Assembly (NCBI GenBank): GCA_030372985.1
Contig: JAUCQB010000039.1
Span: 19,927-83,926, forward strand
Direction of reading: 5' to 3'
Length of the DNA: 64,000 bases
From: Phycisphaerae bacterium
GTDB taxonomy: Bacteria > Planctomycetota > Phycisphaerae > UBA1845 > PWPN01
Shown in pieces: positions 11,619 through 20,950 of this stretch. The notes under the pieces were generated by a model that did not search any database, was not told the DNA's origin, and saw only the letters and a program-made list of their open reading frames with translations. A program made the translations under genes and the position numbers. Within the stretch, counting starts at the first letter, position 1; each line of letters starts with the position of its first letter.

Positions 11619-13400
11619 ATGATCTTGGGCAGTGCCGGGTTCACCCACTGGGATTGGATCGTTCTGATCGTCTACTTCGTGGGCATCGTGGCCTTCGGCT
11701 TGTGGATGTCCCGCAAGATCCGCAGCAGCGGCGGTTACTTTCTCGGCGACCGGCAACTGCCCTGGTGGGTGATGATGGGCCAGGCTTTCGGCACCGGCAC
11801 GAACGCCGAGAACCCCGTCGCTCAGACCGGGGCCTCCTGCCAACACGGCTTCGCCACGATCTGGTACCAATGGAAGAACATGCTCATCACCCCGTTCTAC
11901 TGGCTGATGAGCCCGTGGTACCGCCGCAGCAACCGGACGACCGTCGGCGAGATCATCGAGGACCGCTATGGTCGCAGGCTGGGGCTGCTCTACACCGTCT
12001 TCGCCATCGCCTTTTTCGTCTTCAACCAGGGGGCCATGCTCAAGGGAGCGGGCAAGATCATTTCGGTGGCCACCGGCGGCCAGATCATCTCGCCCAACGG
12101 CGTCGTCGTAGCGATGACCGCAACCTTCATCCTGTACAGTTTCTTTGGTGGGCTGATCGCGTCGGCTTACACCGATTTCGTCCAGGGCTTTCTCATCATC
12201 GTGCTGTCGTTCATGCTGATCCCGGCGGGCTTGTCAGCCGTCGGGGGTTTTCAGGAAATGCGGGCGACGATCCCGCCCGATTTCTTCACGCTTTACAGCG
12301 ACGTCAGCGGCCTGGACGCCTTTACCATCGCCATGCTCGCCATCAACGGGCTGGTGGGTATCACCGCTCAGCCGCACATCCTGAGCATGAACGCCACCGG
12401 CAGAACGGAGCGGGCCGGCCGTATCGGGCAGATGTACGGCAACCTGGTCAAGCGCCTCTGCACCATCGGTTGGGCGCTGACCGGTCTGGTGGTCGCGGCG
12501 ATGGTGCTTCAACGGGGCATTTCGCTGCCCGATCCGGAACACGCCTTCGGCTACGCCTGTCTTGAACTGCTTGGCCCCGGACTGGTGGGGCTGATGGTGG
12601 CCTGCGTTCTGGCGGCCAACATGTCCACCTGCTCGAACTTCATGGTCAACACCGGGGCCCTGTTCACCCGGAACCTCTACGCCCACTACATCAAGCCGGC
12701 GGCGGACGACAGAGAATTGCTCACGGTGGGGCGACTGTCCGGGCTGGCGCTGACCGGGCTGGGGATCCTGTTTGCGCTGACGGTGGAGCGGGTCCTCGAT
12801 GCATTTCTCTTCACCGAAACCATTGCCGCTTTCATGGGCATCATGTTCCTCGGCGGCGTCCTGTGGAAACGGGCGAACCGTTATGGTGCGTTCACCGCCA
12901 CGATCGCCGCGTTCGGCGTGTACTATGCGCTGAATTTCCTGATGACTTGCCATGCCGGACCGGCCGACGCGCCCAGCAAGACCCTCAGCGAAGCGTGGGT
13001 GCGAATGATGGACGCCGCCCGGTCCGATGCGTTGTGGGGTTTCCTCGGAAACGGCGAGCTTCGGCTGTTGTACAAATGGACGCCCGGGCCGTATGGCTGG
13101 GCGACATTGATCGGGTTCACCCTGTTCGTCGTTGTCAGCTTGTTGACCCGCCCTGAGGAACAGGGGCGAATAATGGAATTCTTCAACAAGATGAGGTACA
13201 CCTCGGATGAGGAGGGCAAGCTGGCGGCCGAACGCGGCCAGGACCTGCTCATGCTCGACCTGCCCGGCTGGCTGACACCTCAGCGGTGGACGGGCTTTTT
13301 CCGCCGATACCGTGAGGACCTGGTCGGTTTCATCCTCGGCTGGTTTGCCGTCGGCGCCCTTGTCCTGCTGGCGAGGGGGATTCTGCAGATTGACAAGTAG
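11619..13400 (+). CDS. Sodium/solute symporter (SSS family)
   Basis: 593 residues from ATG 11619, with AAAGGCGG upstream. Starts at 11511 or 11526 would add a non-hydrophobic extension. It has about 13-14 membrane segments. The N-terminus, WDWIVLIVYFVGIVAFGLWM then GGYFLGDRQLPWW, is the standard opening of the sodium:solute symporter superfamily with the LeuT-like fold. It probably couples sodium influx to uptake of a sugar, amino acid or similar solute across the inner membrane. It stands alone on the plus strand between secA-side genes and an MBL-fold hydrolase. The substrate is unknown. Confidence 0.88.
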   Translation: MILGSAGFTHWDWIVLIVYFVGIVAFGLWMSRKIRSSGGYFLGDRQLPWWVMMGQAFGTGTNAENPVAQTGASCQHGFATIWYQWKNMLITPFYWLMSPWYRRSNRTTVGEIIEDRYGRRLGLLYTVFAIAFFVFNQGAMLKGAGKIISVATGGQIISPNGVVVAMTATFILYSFFGGLIASAYTDFVQGFLIIVLSFMLIPAGLSAVGGFQEMRATIPPDFFTLYSDVSGLDAFTIAMLAINGLVGITAQPHILSMNATGRTERAGRIGQMYGNLVKRLCTIGWALTGLVVAAMVLQRGISLPDPEHAFGYACLELLGPGLVGLMVACVLAANMSTCSNFMVNTGALFTRNLYAHYIKPAADDRELLTVGRLSGLALTGLGILFALTVERVLDAFLFTETIAAFMGIMFLGGVLWKRANRYGAFTATIAAFGVYYALNFLMTCHAGPADAPSKTLSEAWVRMMDAARSDALWGFLGNGELRLLYKWTPGPYGWATLIGFTLFVVVSLLTRPEEQGRIMEFFNKMRYTSDEEGKLAAERGQDLLMLDLPGWLTPQRWTGFFRRYREDLVGFILGWFAVGALVLLARGILQIDK

Positions 13401-13512
13401 CGTGCCCGGCGCCGCAGACTCAACCGGACCATCATTCTTTCAGATGACGTTCGTGAGCCGTAGTATGACCGGGTTGAATGAAATGACCCACGATGGTCTT
13501 GAGGGATGAAAC

Positions 13513-14664
13513 ATGCACCGGCAGGTGTTGATCACGATTCTCTTGTTTCAAGCAGCGTCGGTCGTCGTCTGTCGGGCGAACGGGCAACCGCTGATGGTCG
13601 AGCCGGGGCCGAGCAGTCGTCCGGCCGCGACCGTTCCTGCTGCAGGAGCACAGGCCGGGCCGGCGAGAGTGATCGATCCACGCCGCGTTTACTTTGATGA
13701 TCCTGATGCTCTCTACGATCGACAGGCCGAGGTGTCGTTTGAGATCGTCGCGGATCTGCTCGACCGATTCAGGCCGCAGATACCCGAACCCCGCCAGCGA
13801 AGGACGGCTCTGCTGCTGCTGGACGGCATATTCCACGAGCAAGGGGCGCCCCAACGCCCGGCCGTGCAGGCATTTCACCATCAGCGGATCTCACAAGCGG
13901 CGAAGGAGATCACTGGTTCGCCGCCTTCTCAGGGGGCGGTGATCTGGAAGCTCTACGACCATGCATTTGTGGTTCGCACGCCGACAGTGACGTTGGCGTT
14001 TGATCTCACACGTGGGAATTCGGCAGGTGCGGAGGGCTTTGCGGTTTCCGACGAGGTGATGGCTCGCATCGTCGATCAGTGCGATGTCTTGTTCATCAGC
14101 CATCCGCATGGCGACCATGCGGACGAGTGGGTTGCCGGACGGTTCATCGAGCAGGGCAAGCCGGTGGTCGCGACGCCGGAGCTTTGGCCGGGCAAGGATC
14201 TCACGGCCAAGATCACCATCCCGCGCCGTCAGGCCCATGTGAGGCAACCGCTGCCACTGGCCAACGGCGGGCGCTCGCTCGATGTCGTGGTCTACCCTGG
14301 CCACCAGGGCAACCTGCCGAACAACGCTGTGCTCATCTTCACCCCCGAGGGATTGTCATTCTGCCACACGGGTGACCAGGCAAACGCGAAGGATTCTGAA
14401 TGGATTGACAAGGTGGCCGAGCATCACCGCGTTGACGTGCTGATGCCCAACTGCTGGACGCCCGAGATCGCCCGAGTGGTCCGCGGCGTCAATCCGGCCA
14501 TCGTGATCACCGGACACGAGAATGAGTTGGGGCATTCGATCGACCATCGCGAGGCCTACTGGCTCACCTATGACCGCACTACAGACTGCAGCCGGCCGGT
14601 CCTGATCATGACATGGGGCGAGTCTTACCGGTATTCCCCGATTCACAGATCACGGGTTCACTGA
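13513..14664 (+). CDS. Secreted metallo-beta-lactamase-fold hydrolase
   Basis: 383 residues, ATG 13513 after GAGGG. An N-terminal signal peptide (LITILLFQAASVVVC, residues 5-19) makes it exported. The MBL-fold metal motif FISHPHGDHADEW (HxHxDH) lies in the middle. It is followed by later metal-ligand regions (SFCHTGDQANAKD and VITGHENELGHS). This fold covers hydrolases of many kinds (beta-lactams, lactones, nucleic acids). The large N-terminal part of about 130 residues before the metal domain is not recognised. Its 3' end overlaps the convergent membrane gene by 15 bp. Confidence 0.8.
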   Translation: MHRQVLITILLFQAASVVVCRANGQPLMVEPGPSSRPAATVPAAGAQAGPARVIDPRRVYFDDPDALYDRQAEVSFEIVADLLDRFRPQIPEPRQRRTALLLLDGIFHEQGAPQRPAVQAFHHQRISQAAKEITGSPPSQGAVIWKLYDHAFVVRTPTVTLAFDLTRGNSAGAEGFAVSDEVMARIVDQCDVLFISHPHGDHADEWVAGRFIEQGKPVVATPELWPGKDLTAKITIPRRQAHVRQPLPLANGGRSLDVVVYPGHQGNLPNNAVLIFTPEGLSFCHTGDQANAKDSEWIDKVAEHHRVDVLMPNCWTPEIARVVRGVNPAIVITGHENELGHSIDHREAYWLTYDRTTDCSRPVLIMTWGESYRYSPIHRSRVH

Positions 14665-15036
14665 TCGGGAGCGTTTTTCCCATTTCTGCAGAGCCGCAGA
14701 AACGAGCAGGAGCACTCCGGGTATCAGAAACAGCGGGAACGCCCCGCCGAGCAGCCACCCGCCTGTCATCACGTATTCGTACAGGTTCATCACCGCGCAC
14801 GAGAGCAAAACCGCCAAGCCGCCGAACGCCTCCCATTTCCAGCCCAGGGCCATTCCGATCAGGCATCCCCAGATCCCCAACTGGATCGGGCTGAGCAGCA
14901 CGCGCAGCGGCGGCAAACCATCGGAGATCGACTCTCCGATGATGATGGTCAGGATGAGCGCCGTCAGCAGGACACCAGCCAAGCGGGTGGTCCAGCGTAC
15001 CAGAAGCACGATGATGTGAGCGGTTTGCCGGTTCAT
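14650..15036 (-). CDS. Small membrane protein (DUF7670-like)
   Basis: 128 residues from ATG 15036, with GGAAGG 8-10 bases upstream. Four predicted membrane helices carry a GLPPLRVLLSPIQLGIWG segment and GMALGWKWEAFGGLAVLL. This pattern is remembered from small Planctomycete/Chloroflexi membrane proteins labelled DUF7670; the function is unknown. It begins one base after the stop of a 48-residue ORF (TGAcATG), so the two are probably translated together from the promoter at 15189-15218. Confidence 0.75.
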   Translation of the reverse strand: MNRQTAHIIVLLVRWTTRLAGVLLTALILTIIIGESISDGLPPLRVLLSPIQLGIWGCLIGMALGWKWEAFGGLAVLLSCAVMNLYEYVMTGGWLLGGAFPLFLIPGVLLLVSAALQKWEKRSRSVNP

Positions 15037-15037
15037 G

Positions 15038-15184
15038 TCAGGCACCTTCCCTTGCTGCGGTCAGTCGCAGTAACTCGACCCGAGAATCGGCGGGCACCCG
15101 GGCGATCACCGGGAGCACCTCGACGCGTTTCTGATGGAGCTGGCTGGGCCGGGCTATGGCTCCCTCGTGTATGTAAGCGTTCAC
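15038..15184 (-). CDS. Possible 48-residue leader or regulator ORF
   Basis: It starts at GTG 15184 directly inside the operator-like palindrome, with a stop codon immediately upstream in frame. It ends one base before the ATG of the DUF7670-like gene. Codon choice looks coding, for example the stretch EVLPVIARVPADSRVELLRL. No ribosome site precedes the GTG, and the predicted transcription start is within a few bases of it, so a leaderless message is possible. No family is recognised. It could also be the remnant of a longer gene. Confidence 0.4.
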   Translation of the reverse strand: MNAYIHEGAIARPSQLHQKRVEVLPVIARVPADSRVELLRLTAAREGA

Positions 15185-15218
15185 TTACATGCTAATCGGC
15201 CCGCCGGGGCGGTGTCAA
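15171..15218 (-). promoter_or_regulatory. Promoter with overlapping palindromic operator
   Basis: On the minus strand TTGACA (15218-15213), 18 bp, TAGCAT (15194-15189). The -10 box abuts the palindrome ATGTAAGCG-tt-CACTTACAT (15171-15190, arms matching at 8 of 9 positions). An operator at the -10/start position is the usual place for a TetR- or GntR-type repressor. No such regulator gene is adjacent in this window. Confidence 0.55.
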
Positions 15219-15479
15219 CAGCATCCAGCCCCATCATTCAAAGGTTTTCCGGTTTTCCGGGGATGCCATGGCGTTCACAGGACAGGCTGGCTCGTCTATC
15301 GGCCCTTGGCGATCACCGCTCGAGCCACGAGCAGGACGGACAGAAAAGGCGCACCCAGGAAGAACTCGGGTCAGCTCCGGATGTCGGGAAGCAGCCTCCG
15401 GCCCCCGCCATGCCCGCGAGGCGCAGGAGCGGGGGACCGACCATACGTCAGCACGAGGCTGACGGATCTCGTACGTCGC
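15191..15479. other. Spacer between flotillin and small-membrane-protein units
   Basis: It holds the -35 box of the minus-strand promoter described at 15171-15218. Beyond that, no gene, strong hairpin or repeat is seen. Confidence 0.5.
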
Positions 15480-16868
15480 TCAGCGATCCTGTTTCTTCGC
15501 CGGCGGGGCGGAGGCCGCATGGGCCGAAGCGGCAGGCGTTTCATGCTTGCCGTCTCCGCCGAGGTTTCCGGCGATGTTGTGGGCCAGTTTGCGCAGGTCG
15601 ATGCCCATGACCGCCTCCAACGTGGCCAGCGATTCGGAGATCATTCTCGCCCGGCCCATGGCGGCGCCGCTGATGGCCCGGCCTTGGTCACCGTCGATCA
15701 CCGTGACCGTACCAAGTTCGACGTTCGCCACCGTCTTGGTGATCTCGCGGATTGCGGTCGGCATCATCTCGGCGAGCATGACCTTGAGGGCTTCGGGGTG
15801 CGCCTGGATGGCTCTGCCGATGGTTTCGATTGCGGTGGCACGCGCCTTGCCTTCCTCCATGATCAGGGCGGCATCGCCCTCGGCCTTGGCCTTGGCCACG
15901 TCGCGAGCAGCGATGGCCGGCTTGACCTGTGCGGCCAGCAGGCGAGCCTCCTCCTTGGCGGCGGCGGCTTTCTGAGTCTCGGCCTCTTTCAGTTCGGCCT
16001 CGCGGGCCAGTTCGGCCCGGCGAATCCGGAGAGCGTTCTCCGCCTCGGCGATGGACTGCTCGGCGCCCAGACGGGCGGACTCGGCCTTCTGGTGAGCGGC
16101 GGCTTCGGCTGACCGGGCTTCGGCATCGCGGTCGGCACGGGCTTTTCTCGCCATGGAGTCGGCCTCGGCCTCCTTGATATCCGCATCGGCTTTCTTCTGG
16201 GCCTCGTACTGGCGGGCGCTGGCCCGGACTTCAGCGGAGGCCTTCCGGGCGATCGATTCAAGGTACTGCTCGGCATCGTGGACGTTCTGGATGTTCACGC
16301 TGTCAATGTTCAGACCCAGCTTGCGGAAGTCGTCGGTGACCTCGGTCATGACCGTGGCCACGAACTTGTCGCGGTCCTCGACCATTTCCTCGGGCGTCAT
16401 CTTGCCGATGACCGCGCGAAGGCCGCCTTCGAGCGTCTCGCGGGCCACGCGTTGCAGTTCTTGCATCGGCTCGCCGAGAAATCGCTCGATGGCGTTGCCG
16501 CGCAGATCGGGCTCGGATGACACCTTGACGTTGGCCACTCCAGTGACGGTTACCGGAACCATCTTTCCGCCGCCGGACTGGGCGCTGACTTCCAGGCCGA
16601 CCTGCATGTTGCGAAGGCTGATCCGCGAGACCTTCTCGATGATCGGGATGACCAGCGTTCTGCCGCCGATGAGCGTCCGGTACCCCTGCCCCTGCGTTGA
16701 CCGTCGGCCGCTGATCACCAGCATCTCGCTCGGGTTGCCGACCACCATCAGCTTGGAGATCAGCAAAGCGATGGCAATGACGACACCCAGCAACCCCAGG
16801 CCGATGATCAGTGCCGGACCCCAAGGGTTATCCGCTGATGGCGGTGCGGCAAGAATAAGTGAGAACAT
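15480..16868 (-). CDS. Flotillin-like SPFH/band-7 membrane scaffold protein
   Basis: 462 residues, ATG 16868 after AAGGAGG. One N-terminal membrane segment (PALIIGLGLLGVVIAIALL), then the SPFH/band-7 domain. A long Ala/Glu-rich coiled-coil follows (about 215-360, with repeated AEAxSRA/AREAELKEAE heptads). A short C-terminal Ala/Pro tail ends it. This order matches bacterial flotillins (FloT/YuaG), which form membrane microdomains that help assemble membrane protein complexes. It is downstream of and co-directional with a YuaF/NfeD-like partner (22-bp gap), the conserved flotillin operon. Confidence 0.9.
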   Translation of the reverse strand: MFSLILAAPPSADNPWGPALIIGLGLLGVVIAIALLISKLMVVGNPSEMLVISGRRSTQGQGYRTLIGGRTLVIPIIEKVSRISLRNMQVGLEVSAQSGGGKMVPVTVTGVANVKVSSEPDLRGNAIERFLGEPMQELQRVARETLEGGLRAVIGKMTPEEMVEDRDKFVATVMTEVTDDFRKLGLNIDSVNIQNVHDAEQYLESIARKASAEVRASARQYEAQKKADADIKEAEADSMARKARADRDAEARSAEAAAHQKAESARLGAEQSIAEAENALRIRRAELAREAELKEAETQKAAAAKEEARLLAAQVKPAIAARDVAKAKAEGDAALIMEEGKARATAIETIGRAIQAHPEALKVMLAEMMPTAIREITKTVANVELGTVTVIDGDQGRAISGAAMGRARMISESLATLEAVMGIDLRKLAHNIAGNLGGDGKHETPAASAHAASAPPAKKQDR

Positions 16869-16889
16869 GTTGCGTATCCTCCTTCAGTA

Positions 16890-17606
16890 TCAGGCATGTT
16901 CGCTGCCTTTGGATGAAGTGTGTTCGTCGTGCGCGACCACCTCGGCCGTCGCATCGTTCAGTTCAACGATGAACACTCGATCGCCCTTTTCGAACCGGGT
17001 GTTCGGCTGTTTGGCCACGGCGGGTATGAACCGTGTGCCGCCGCGGACGGACACCGCAATCTCGCCCTTTCTGTGACCGTTGATGGCAAGGGTCACGCAG
17101 GCGGACCGGTTGACGTACTCGGCAATGTTTGGAGCACTGTTGCCGCTGGTTCTGCGCAGGAACCGCAGCAGGTGGTGGACGCCCTGTCCGGCCAGGACCC
17201 CGGTCAGCACGGCGAGTGCGGCCACGCCGTGGGGCTGCATGTTGGACAGGTACGTCAACGAGGTGCCCACCAACCCAAATACCGCGAGGAAGTAGACGAC
17301 AAAACTGATCGAAAACCACGAAGTGAGCGAGAACCAGTCGTGTCCGTGACCGGCCGCGTCGAAAGCTCCGTCAGCACCGCCGCTCGGGTCGACGTGCACG
17401 TCCGAGGGCAGATCGGTATGAACGTCACCGGAGAAATCGAAACCGCCGTCGACGTGAACGTCGGCGGAGGCGTGCCCGCCCAGAATCGACGAGATGAGCA
17501 GCATTCCGCCGCCCAGAATGAGCGACACAATGTAGATCGTGGCCATGGGCAACGGGCCGGACCACAGCATTGGGTTCTCCGCCAGGAGGGACAGGTTTTC
17601 GAACAT
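16890..17606 (-). CDS. NfeD/YuaF-like membrane protein, flotillin partner
   Basis: 238 residues from ATG 17606 (AAAGGA upstream); the longer frame to 17681 has no supporting site. It has an N-terminal membrane helix, an unusual His/Asp/Gly-rich segment with three DVHxD units (about residues 45-85) and two further helices. A C-terminal OB-fold-like domain follows (ACVTLAINGHRKGEIAVSV ... KGDRVFIVELND). NfeD-type proteins are encoded next to flotillins and work with them in membrane organisation. The His/Asp-rich loop could bind metal ions. That is inference from composition only. Confidence 0.82.
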   Translation of the reverse strand: MFENLSLLAENPMLWSGPLPMATIYIVSLILGGGMLLISSILGGHASADVHVDGGFDFSGDVHTDLPSDVHVDPSGGADGAFDAAGHGHDWFSLTSWFSISFVVYFLAVFGLVGTSLTYLSNMQPHGVAALAVLTGVLAGQGVHHLLRFLRRTSGNSAPNIAEYVNRSACVTLAINGHRKGEIAVSVRGGTRFIPAVAKQPNTRFEKGDRVFIVELNDATAEVVAHDEHTSSKGSEHA

Positions 17607-17925
17607 GGTTGGTCCTTTCTCTCGCTCGGCGGCCCACCGACCTCCAGACCGCCAGCGAATGATATTCTTAACCTTCTGCAATCTACTCGTTACAGGGGTC
17701 CGCGCCCATTAGAAACCCGGCCGTTTTTCCGAACCGCCGCCAGGAAGGTTCCTATTGAGGCCGCGCATGGCGTAGTTGTAACTAGCTTCCGCAAAGCGAA
17801 TTAGGTGCTCATGTCGCCTCGTCGTCTTCCGTCGGACGACCGCCATGGCGACTTGCGCGGAACCCGAGACGATCCATGTTGGGCATCGCCCGCTCAGTCC
17901 GTTGGACACCGTTGCAGGTCGCTCC
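17607..17925. other. Spacer upstream of the flotillin operon
   Basis: About 320 bp with no gene recognised. It should hold the promoter of the NfeD/flotillin operon, but no clear -35/-10 pair was found. No strong hairpins or repeats are seen. Confidence 0.5.
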
Positions 17926-18501
17926 TTACAGAGCAGGAGGTCTCTTTGAGGATATGGCGTCGAGGAGTCGGCGGCGTTTGTCGGCGATTCGCCTGAAGCC
18001 TCTGTAGATGAGAAACAGGCAGCAGAGAACCGCCAGGAAGGCAGTGATCTCCAGGCCGTAACCCAGGTAGTGCAGGCTGGTCATCAGGCTGGTGCCGTAC
18101 CTGGGCGGAGGGCTGCCGGCTTGGCTCGAACGCCAGACCAGAAAACTGTACGGGAGCGCGGCGCCCATTTCGATCGCTATGGCGACCATGCCCACGACGA
18201 GGAAGCGAACAAGCCAGCGGCCATAGCCCGCCTTCCACCACGTACGGCCGAGCGGGTTGAGAACATACGACACGACCAGTTCGCGACCGCGCTCGAAAGG
18301 CTTTCCGCATTCCGGACACGGGCCGTCGGGTAGGCCGCGCAGGTTGTAGCCACAGGTCCCGCAGTAGATCGGGTACTCCTCCTCCGGAAACAGAGCCGGG
18401 TCCACCCGGGCATCGTGCGGGATTACCCGCGTGCCGAAGAGCGGACGGGCAAGTGCCGCGGCGATTCGAGTACCGAGGCGAGGCTTGCCTGAAACCGTCA
18501 T
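17926..18501 (-). CDS. Zinc-ribbon membrane protein, unknown function
   Basis: 191 residues. The soluble N-terminal part has a rubredoxin-like zinc ribbon, YCGTCGYNLRGLPDGPCPEC (two CxxC pairs, about residues 50-69). It is followed by two to three membrane helices (FLVVGMVAIAIEMGAALPYSFL and ITAFLAVLCCLFLIYR) and a basic tail. This architecture is common in Planctomycetes and uncharacterised. Its ATG overlaps the stop of the upstream membrane-glycosyltransferase-like gene by four bases (ATGA), so it is translationally coupled to it. Confidence 0.75.
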   Translation of the reverse strand: MTVSGKPRLGTRIAAALARPLFGTRVIPHDARVDPALFPEEEYPIYCGTCGYNLRGLPDGPCPECGKPFERGRELVVSYVLNPLGRTWWKAGYGRWLVRFLVVGMVAIAIEMGAALPYSFLVWRSSQAGSPPPRYGTSLMTSLHYLGYGLEITAFLAVLCCLFLIYRGFRRIADKRRRLLDAISSKRPPAL

Positions 18502-20096
18502 TGAGCCGTCTCCGTTGCGGATTGCTTACTCGCCGACGCATCGAGCACGTACAGATCACCCCGTCGCTGCCAGCGACCCAGCGGCGGTGCAAGCCGCGGC
18601 TGATCGCGGTTGAGAGGGACCAGCACGACGGCTCGACCAGCTTCAGCCTCAGAACGCACCTCCGCCGCCAGCTCTTTCATCGCTTCTTGCCTCTCCACGG
18701 ACGGCACCATCCTAATACCGACACCTGTGAGGCCGGCTTGAAGTCGGCGATACTCAACAGCACTTCGGGCCATGCCGTCTTCAACGAGAACAAGCCCATC
18801 CGGGCTGGCTAGGCTCACTGCTTCGCTGCTCATGCGCTCGGCTGAACGATCCACAACGCTCCACGGGACCAGCAGGTAGATGTAGTCGTCGCGGTAGGGC
18901 TTGCGGTGAGCGAACTGGCCCAGCAGTTGAACACGTCTGGCCGTGATAATCGCGACAATGTTGAGCAAGGGGGTGGCCAGCAGCAGAAGAATCGCCGCAG
19001 CGCACAGACTCTCACGCCTCAGGGTTGCTGGCCATCGCAGGACGGCCGCCGCGCCGACCCCGCCGAAAATCGCCAGAAACGTGTACATCGGCAGGAAGAA
19101 GGTATGTTGATCGAGAACCTCGTATCGCAGGGCGAAGACGGCGTGGATGACCAGTCCGGCGGTCATCGCCAGCCAGGCGAGCCCCGGCATTCCGGCTCGT
19201 CGATACCTGACAAGGCCGTAGAGTGCCGCCGGGATCAGCAAGTTCGGGAAGTTCAGCAACGGAAAGGCGATGTCGGTCATGATCATCCGGGTGGTGGCGC
19301 TTGCGTTGAGAACCGCAACGGAAAAATGATTGCCGAACAGCGCCGACTGAAGTGTCTTCATCGGCTCGGCGCCGTGGACCATCAACCCAAGCACCAACCC
19401 CGTGTACGGCAACGATCCCAGCAGCCACAGCCACATCGCGATGAGGAGGTCGCCGATTCTCAGTCGTCGCGACGACATGCCGTGAAGAATGACCAAAGCG
19501 AGCACGGGCAAGGTCAGCAGAGCCTGAAGATGGTTCGCCAGACCAAGCCCGCTGAACAGGCACATCCCCCAGATGGCCCATCGGCTGCCTCGCTTGGCAT
19601 AGACTGCCAGACACCAGCACTCCCCTGCCAGCAGCGCGGCACTGAGGGTATACACCTCAGCGATGGTGCCCAGATGCCAGAAGGTGTTGGCCAGCGCGAG
19701 CGAGGCCGCGGCGAAAAACGCTGACGCTGTGCTGCCCGACAACGTGCGCACGCAACCGAACACCGTTGCGACGGCGAGGGCGGCCCCGAGGCTGCTGATC
19801 AGAGTAATCGCGAAGGCAGGTTCGAGCAGCCCAGGAGCGATGGCCGCACGGCCAAGCCAGTAGTGCAGCGGATGGGAAAGGGCCAGGCCCAAGCGCCCAA
19901 GGAGGTCGCCCGTGGTGATGCGAAGAATGAATTCCCCTGAGTCCTGCCACTGGGGGCCCCGATTGGCGGTGGTGGCATAAAGGCACAGAGATGCTAGGAA
20001 GACCAGCAGCCAGCCGGCGAGGGTCGGAAAAGTGGATCGACCTGCCCCCTGCTCGGCGAGCGGCTGGTGACCCCGTTGACCGATGGTGGTGGCCAT
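18498..20096 (-). CDS. DUF2723-family membrane protein
   Basis: 532 residues with about 10-12 membrane segments. The early loop WQDSGEFILRITTGDLLGRL followed by LSHPLHYWLGRA corresponds to the DUF2723 signature (acidic DSGE, then the HP...Y-L motif), a family distantly related to lipid-linked-sugar glycosyltransferases of the PMT/ArnT type. The C-terminus is a soluble, extracytoplasmic-like domain. It probably transfers a sugar from a polyprenyl donor to protein or lipid, by family analogy only. No good ribosome site is seen at ATG 20096. It overlaps the zinc-ribbon gene by four bases. Confidence 0.8.
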   Translation of the reverse strand: MATTIGQRGHQPLAEQGAGRSTFPTLAGWLLVFLASLCLYATTANRGPQWQDSGEFILRITTGDLLGRLGLALSHPLHYWLGRAAIAPGLLEPAFAITLISSLGAALAVATVFGCVRTLSGSTASAFFAAASLALANTFWHLGTIAEVYTLSAALLAGECWCLAVYAKRGSRWAIWGMCLFSGLGLANHLQALLTLPVLALVILHGMSSRRLRIGDLLIAMWLWLLGSLPYTGLVLGLMVHGAEPMKTLQSALFGNHFSVAVLNASATTRMIMTDIAFPLLNFPNLLIPAALYGLVRYRRAGMPGLAWLAMTAGLVIHAVFALRYEVLDQHTFFLPMYTFLAIFGGVGAAAVLRWPATLRRESLCAAAILLLLATPLLNIVAIITARRVQLLGQFAHRKPYRDDYIYLLVPWSVVDRSAERMSSEAVSLASPDGLVLVEDGMARSAVEYRRLQAGLTGVGIRMVPSVERQEAMKELAAEVRSEAEAGRAVVLVPLNRDQPRLAPPLGRWQRRGDLYVLDASASKQSATETAQ

Positions 20097-20206
20097 GACA
20101 GCATCTTACGTGCGGGCAGGACCATGGGGAAGCGGGAGGCGGACAACTTGCGGACGGATATGACTCCGGCAAATATGGGGGTCGTCAAACCGAGGAGACC
20201 GGGTGC

Positions 20207-20881
20207 ATGATCGAGAATCGGACGGATACAGGCGCGGCGGTGGCCTGCGGACTGCGCCGTCCCACAGCGCCGCGATGGCTGCGGCGGGCGGGATGGCTCT
20301 ATCGCCGCATCCGCGGCCTGCTGGCGCTGAGCATGCTGATCCTGATCGTGCTGGTTTTCACGCCGCTGACAGGAACGCTGCAGGGCCTGCTCGACGTGAC
20401 CGGGCCGCCCCAGGCAGCGGATTACATCGTTTGCCTGGGTGGCGAAGATGAGCGGCTGATCTGGGCCGCGGAGCTGTTCAAACAGGGATATGCCCCCAAG
20501 GTGATCGTCTCCAACATCGGTGGACCCGCGCTGGTCATGAAAAGCCGGATGGAAGGCATGGGCGTCCCGTCGGACTGCCTCATCGTGGATGCGGCCTCCC
20601 GTAACACTGGTGACCACCCGACATGCATTGCCGCCCTTGAGGGCATCGACCCGGGGGCCCACCGGTTCCTCATCGTCACCCATCTTGAGCACAGTCGCCG
20701 GGCCGCGGCCTGTTTTCGGAAGGGCGGGTACGCACACCTCAGCGTATTTGCGGGCCGGCCTTCGACGAAGCAGGAAGGACCACTGACCGCCCGCAACTGG
20801 CGCGCGAGGGTGATGATCGGTCCGACCCTGGCGTATGAGTACACCGCGCTGCTCAAGTACTGGCTCCAGGGCAAGATTTAG
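20207..20881 (+). CDS. YdcF/ElyC-family (DUF218) protein
   Basis: 224 residues, ATG 20207 after GGAG. One N-terminal membrane helix (LALSMLILIVLVFTPLTG) is followed by the DUF218 domain: ADYIVCLGGEDERLIWAAEL, then KVIVSNIGG and NTGDHPTC, and FLIVTHLEHSRRAAACFRK near the end. E. coli members (ElyC, SanA, YdcF) affect envelope and peptidoglycan precursor metabolism. It is divergent from the DUF2723 gene across 110 bp. The biochemical role is undefined. Confidence 0.85.
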   Translation: MIENRTDTGAAVACGLRRPTAPRWLRRAGWLYRRIRGLLALSMLILIVLVFTPLTGTLQGLLDVTGPPQAADYIVCLGGEDERLIWAAELFKQGYAPKVIVSNIGGPALVMKSRMEGMGVPSDCLIVDAASRNTGDHPTCIAALEGIDPGAHRFLIVTHLEHSRRAAACFRKGGYAHLSVFAGRPSTKQEGPLTARNWRARVMIGPTLAYEYTALLKYWLQGKI

Positions 20882-20950
20882 AACCTCAGGGCAAGGGAGC
20901 TGTACGGCTTGCGCGTATGTTTCCGGATCACCGGACGCTACGGAAAGAAG

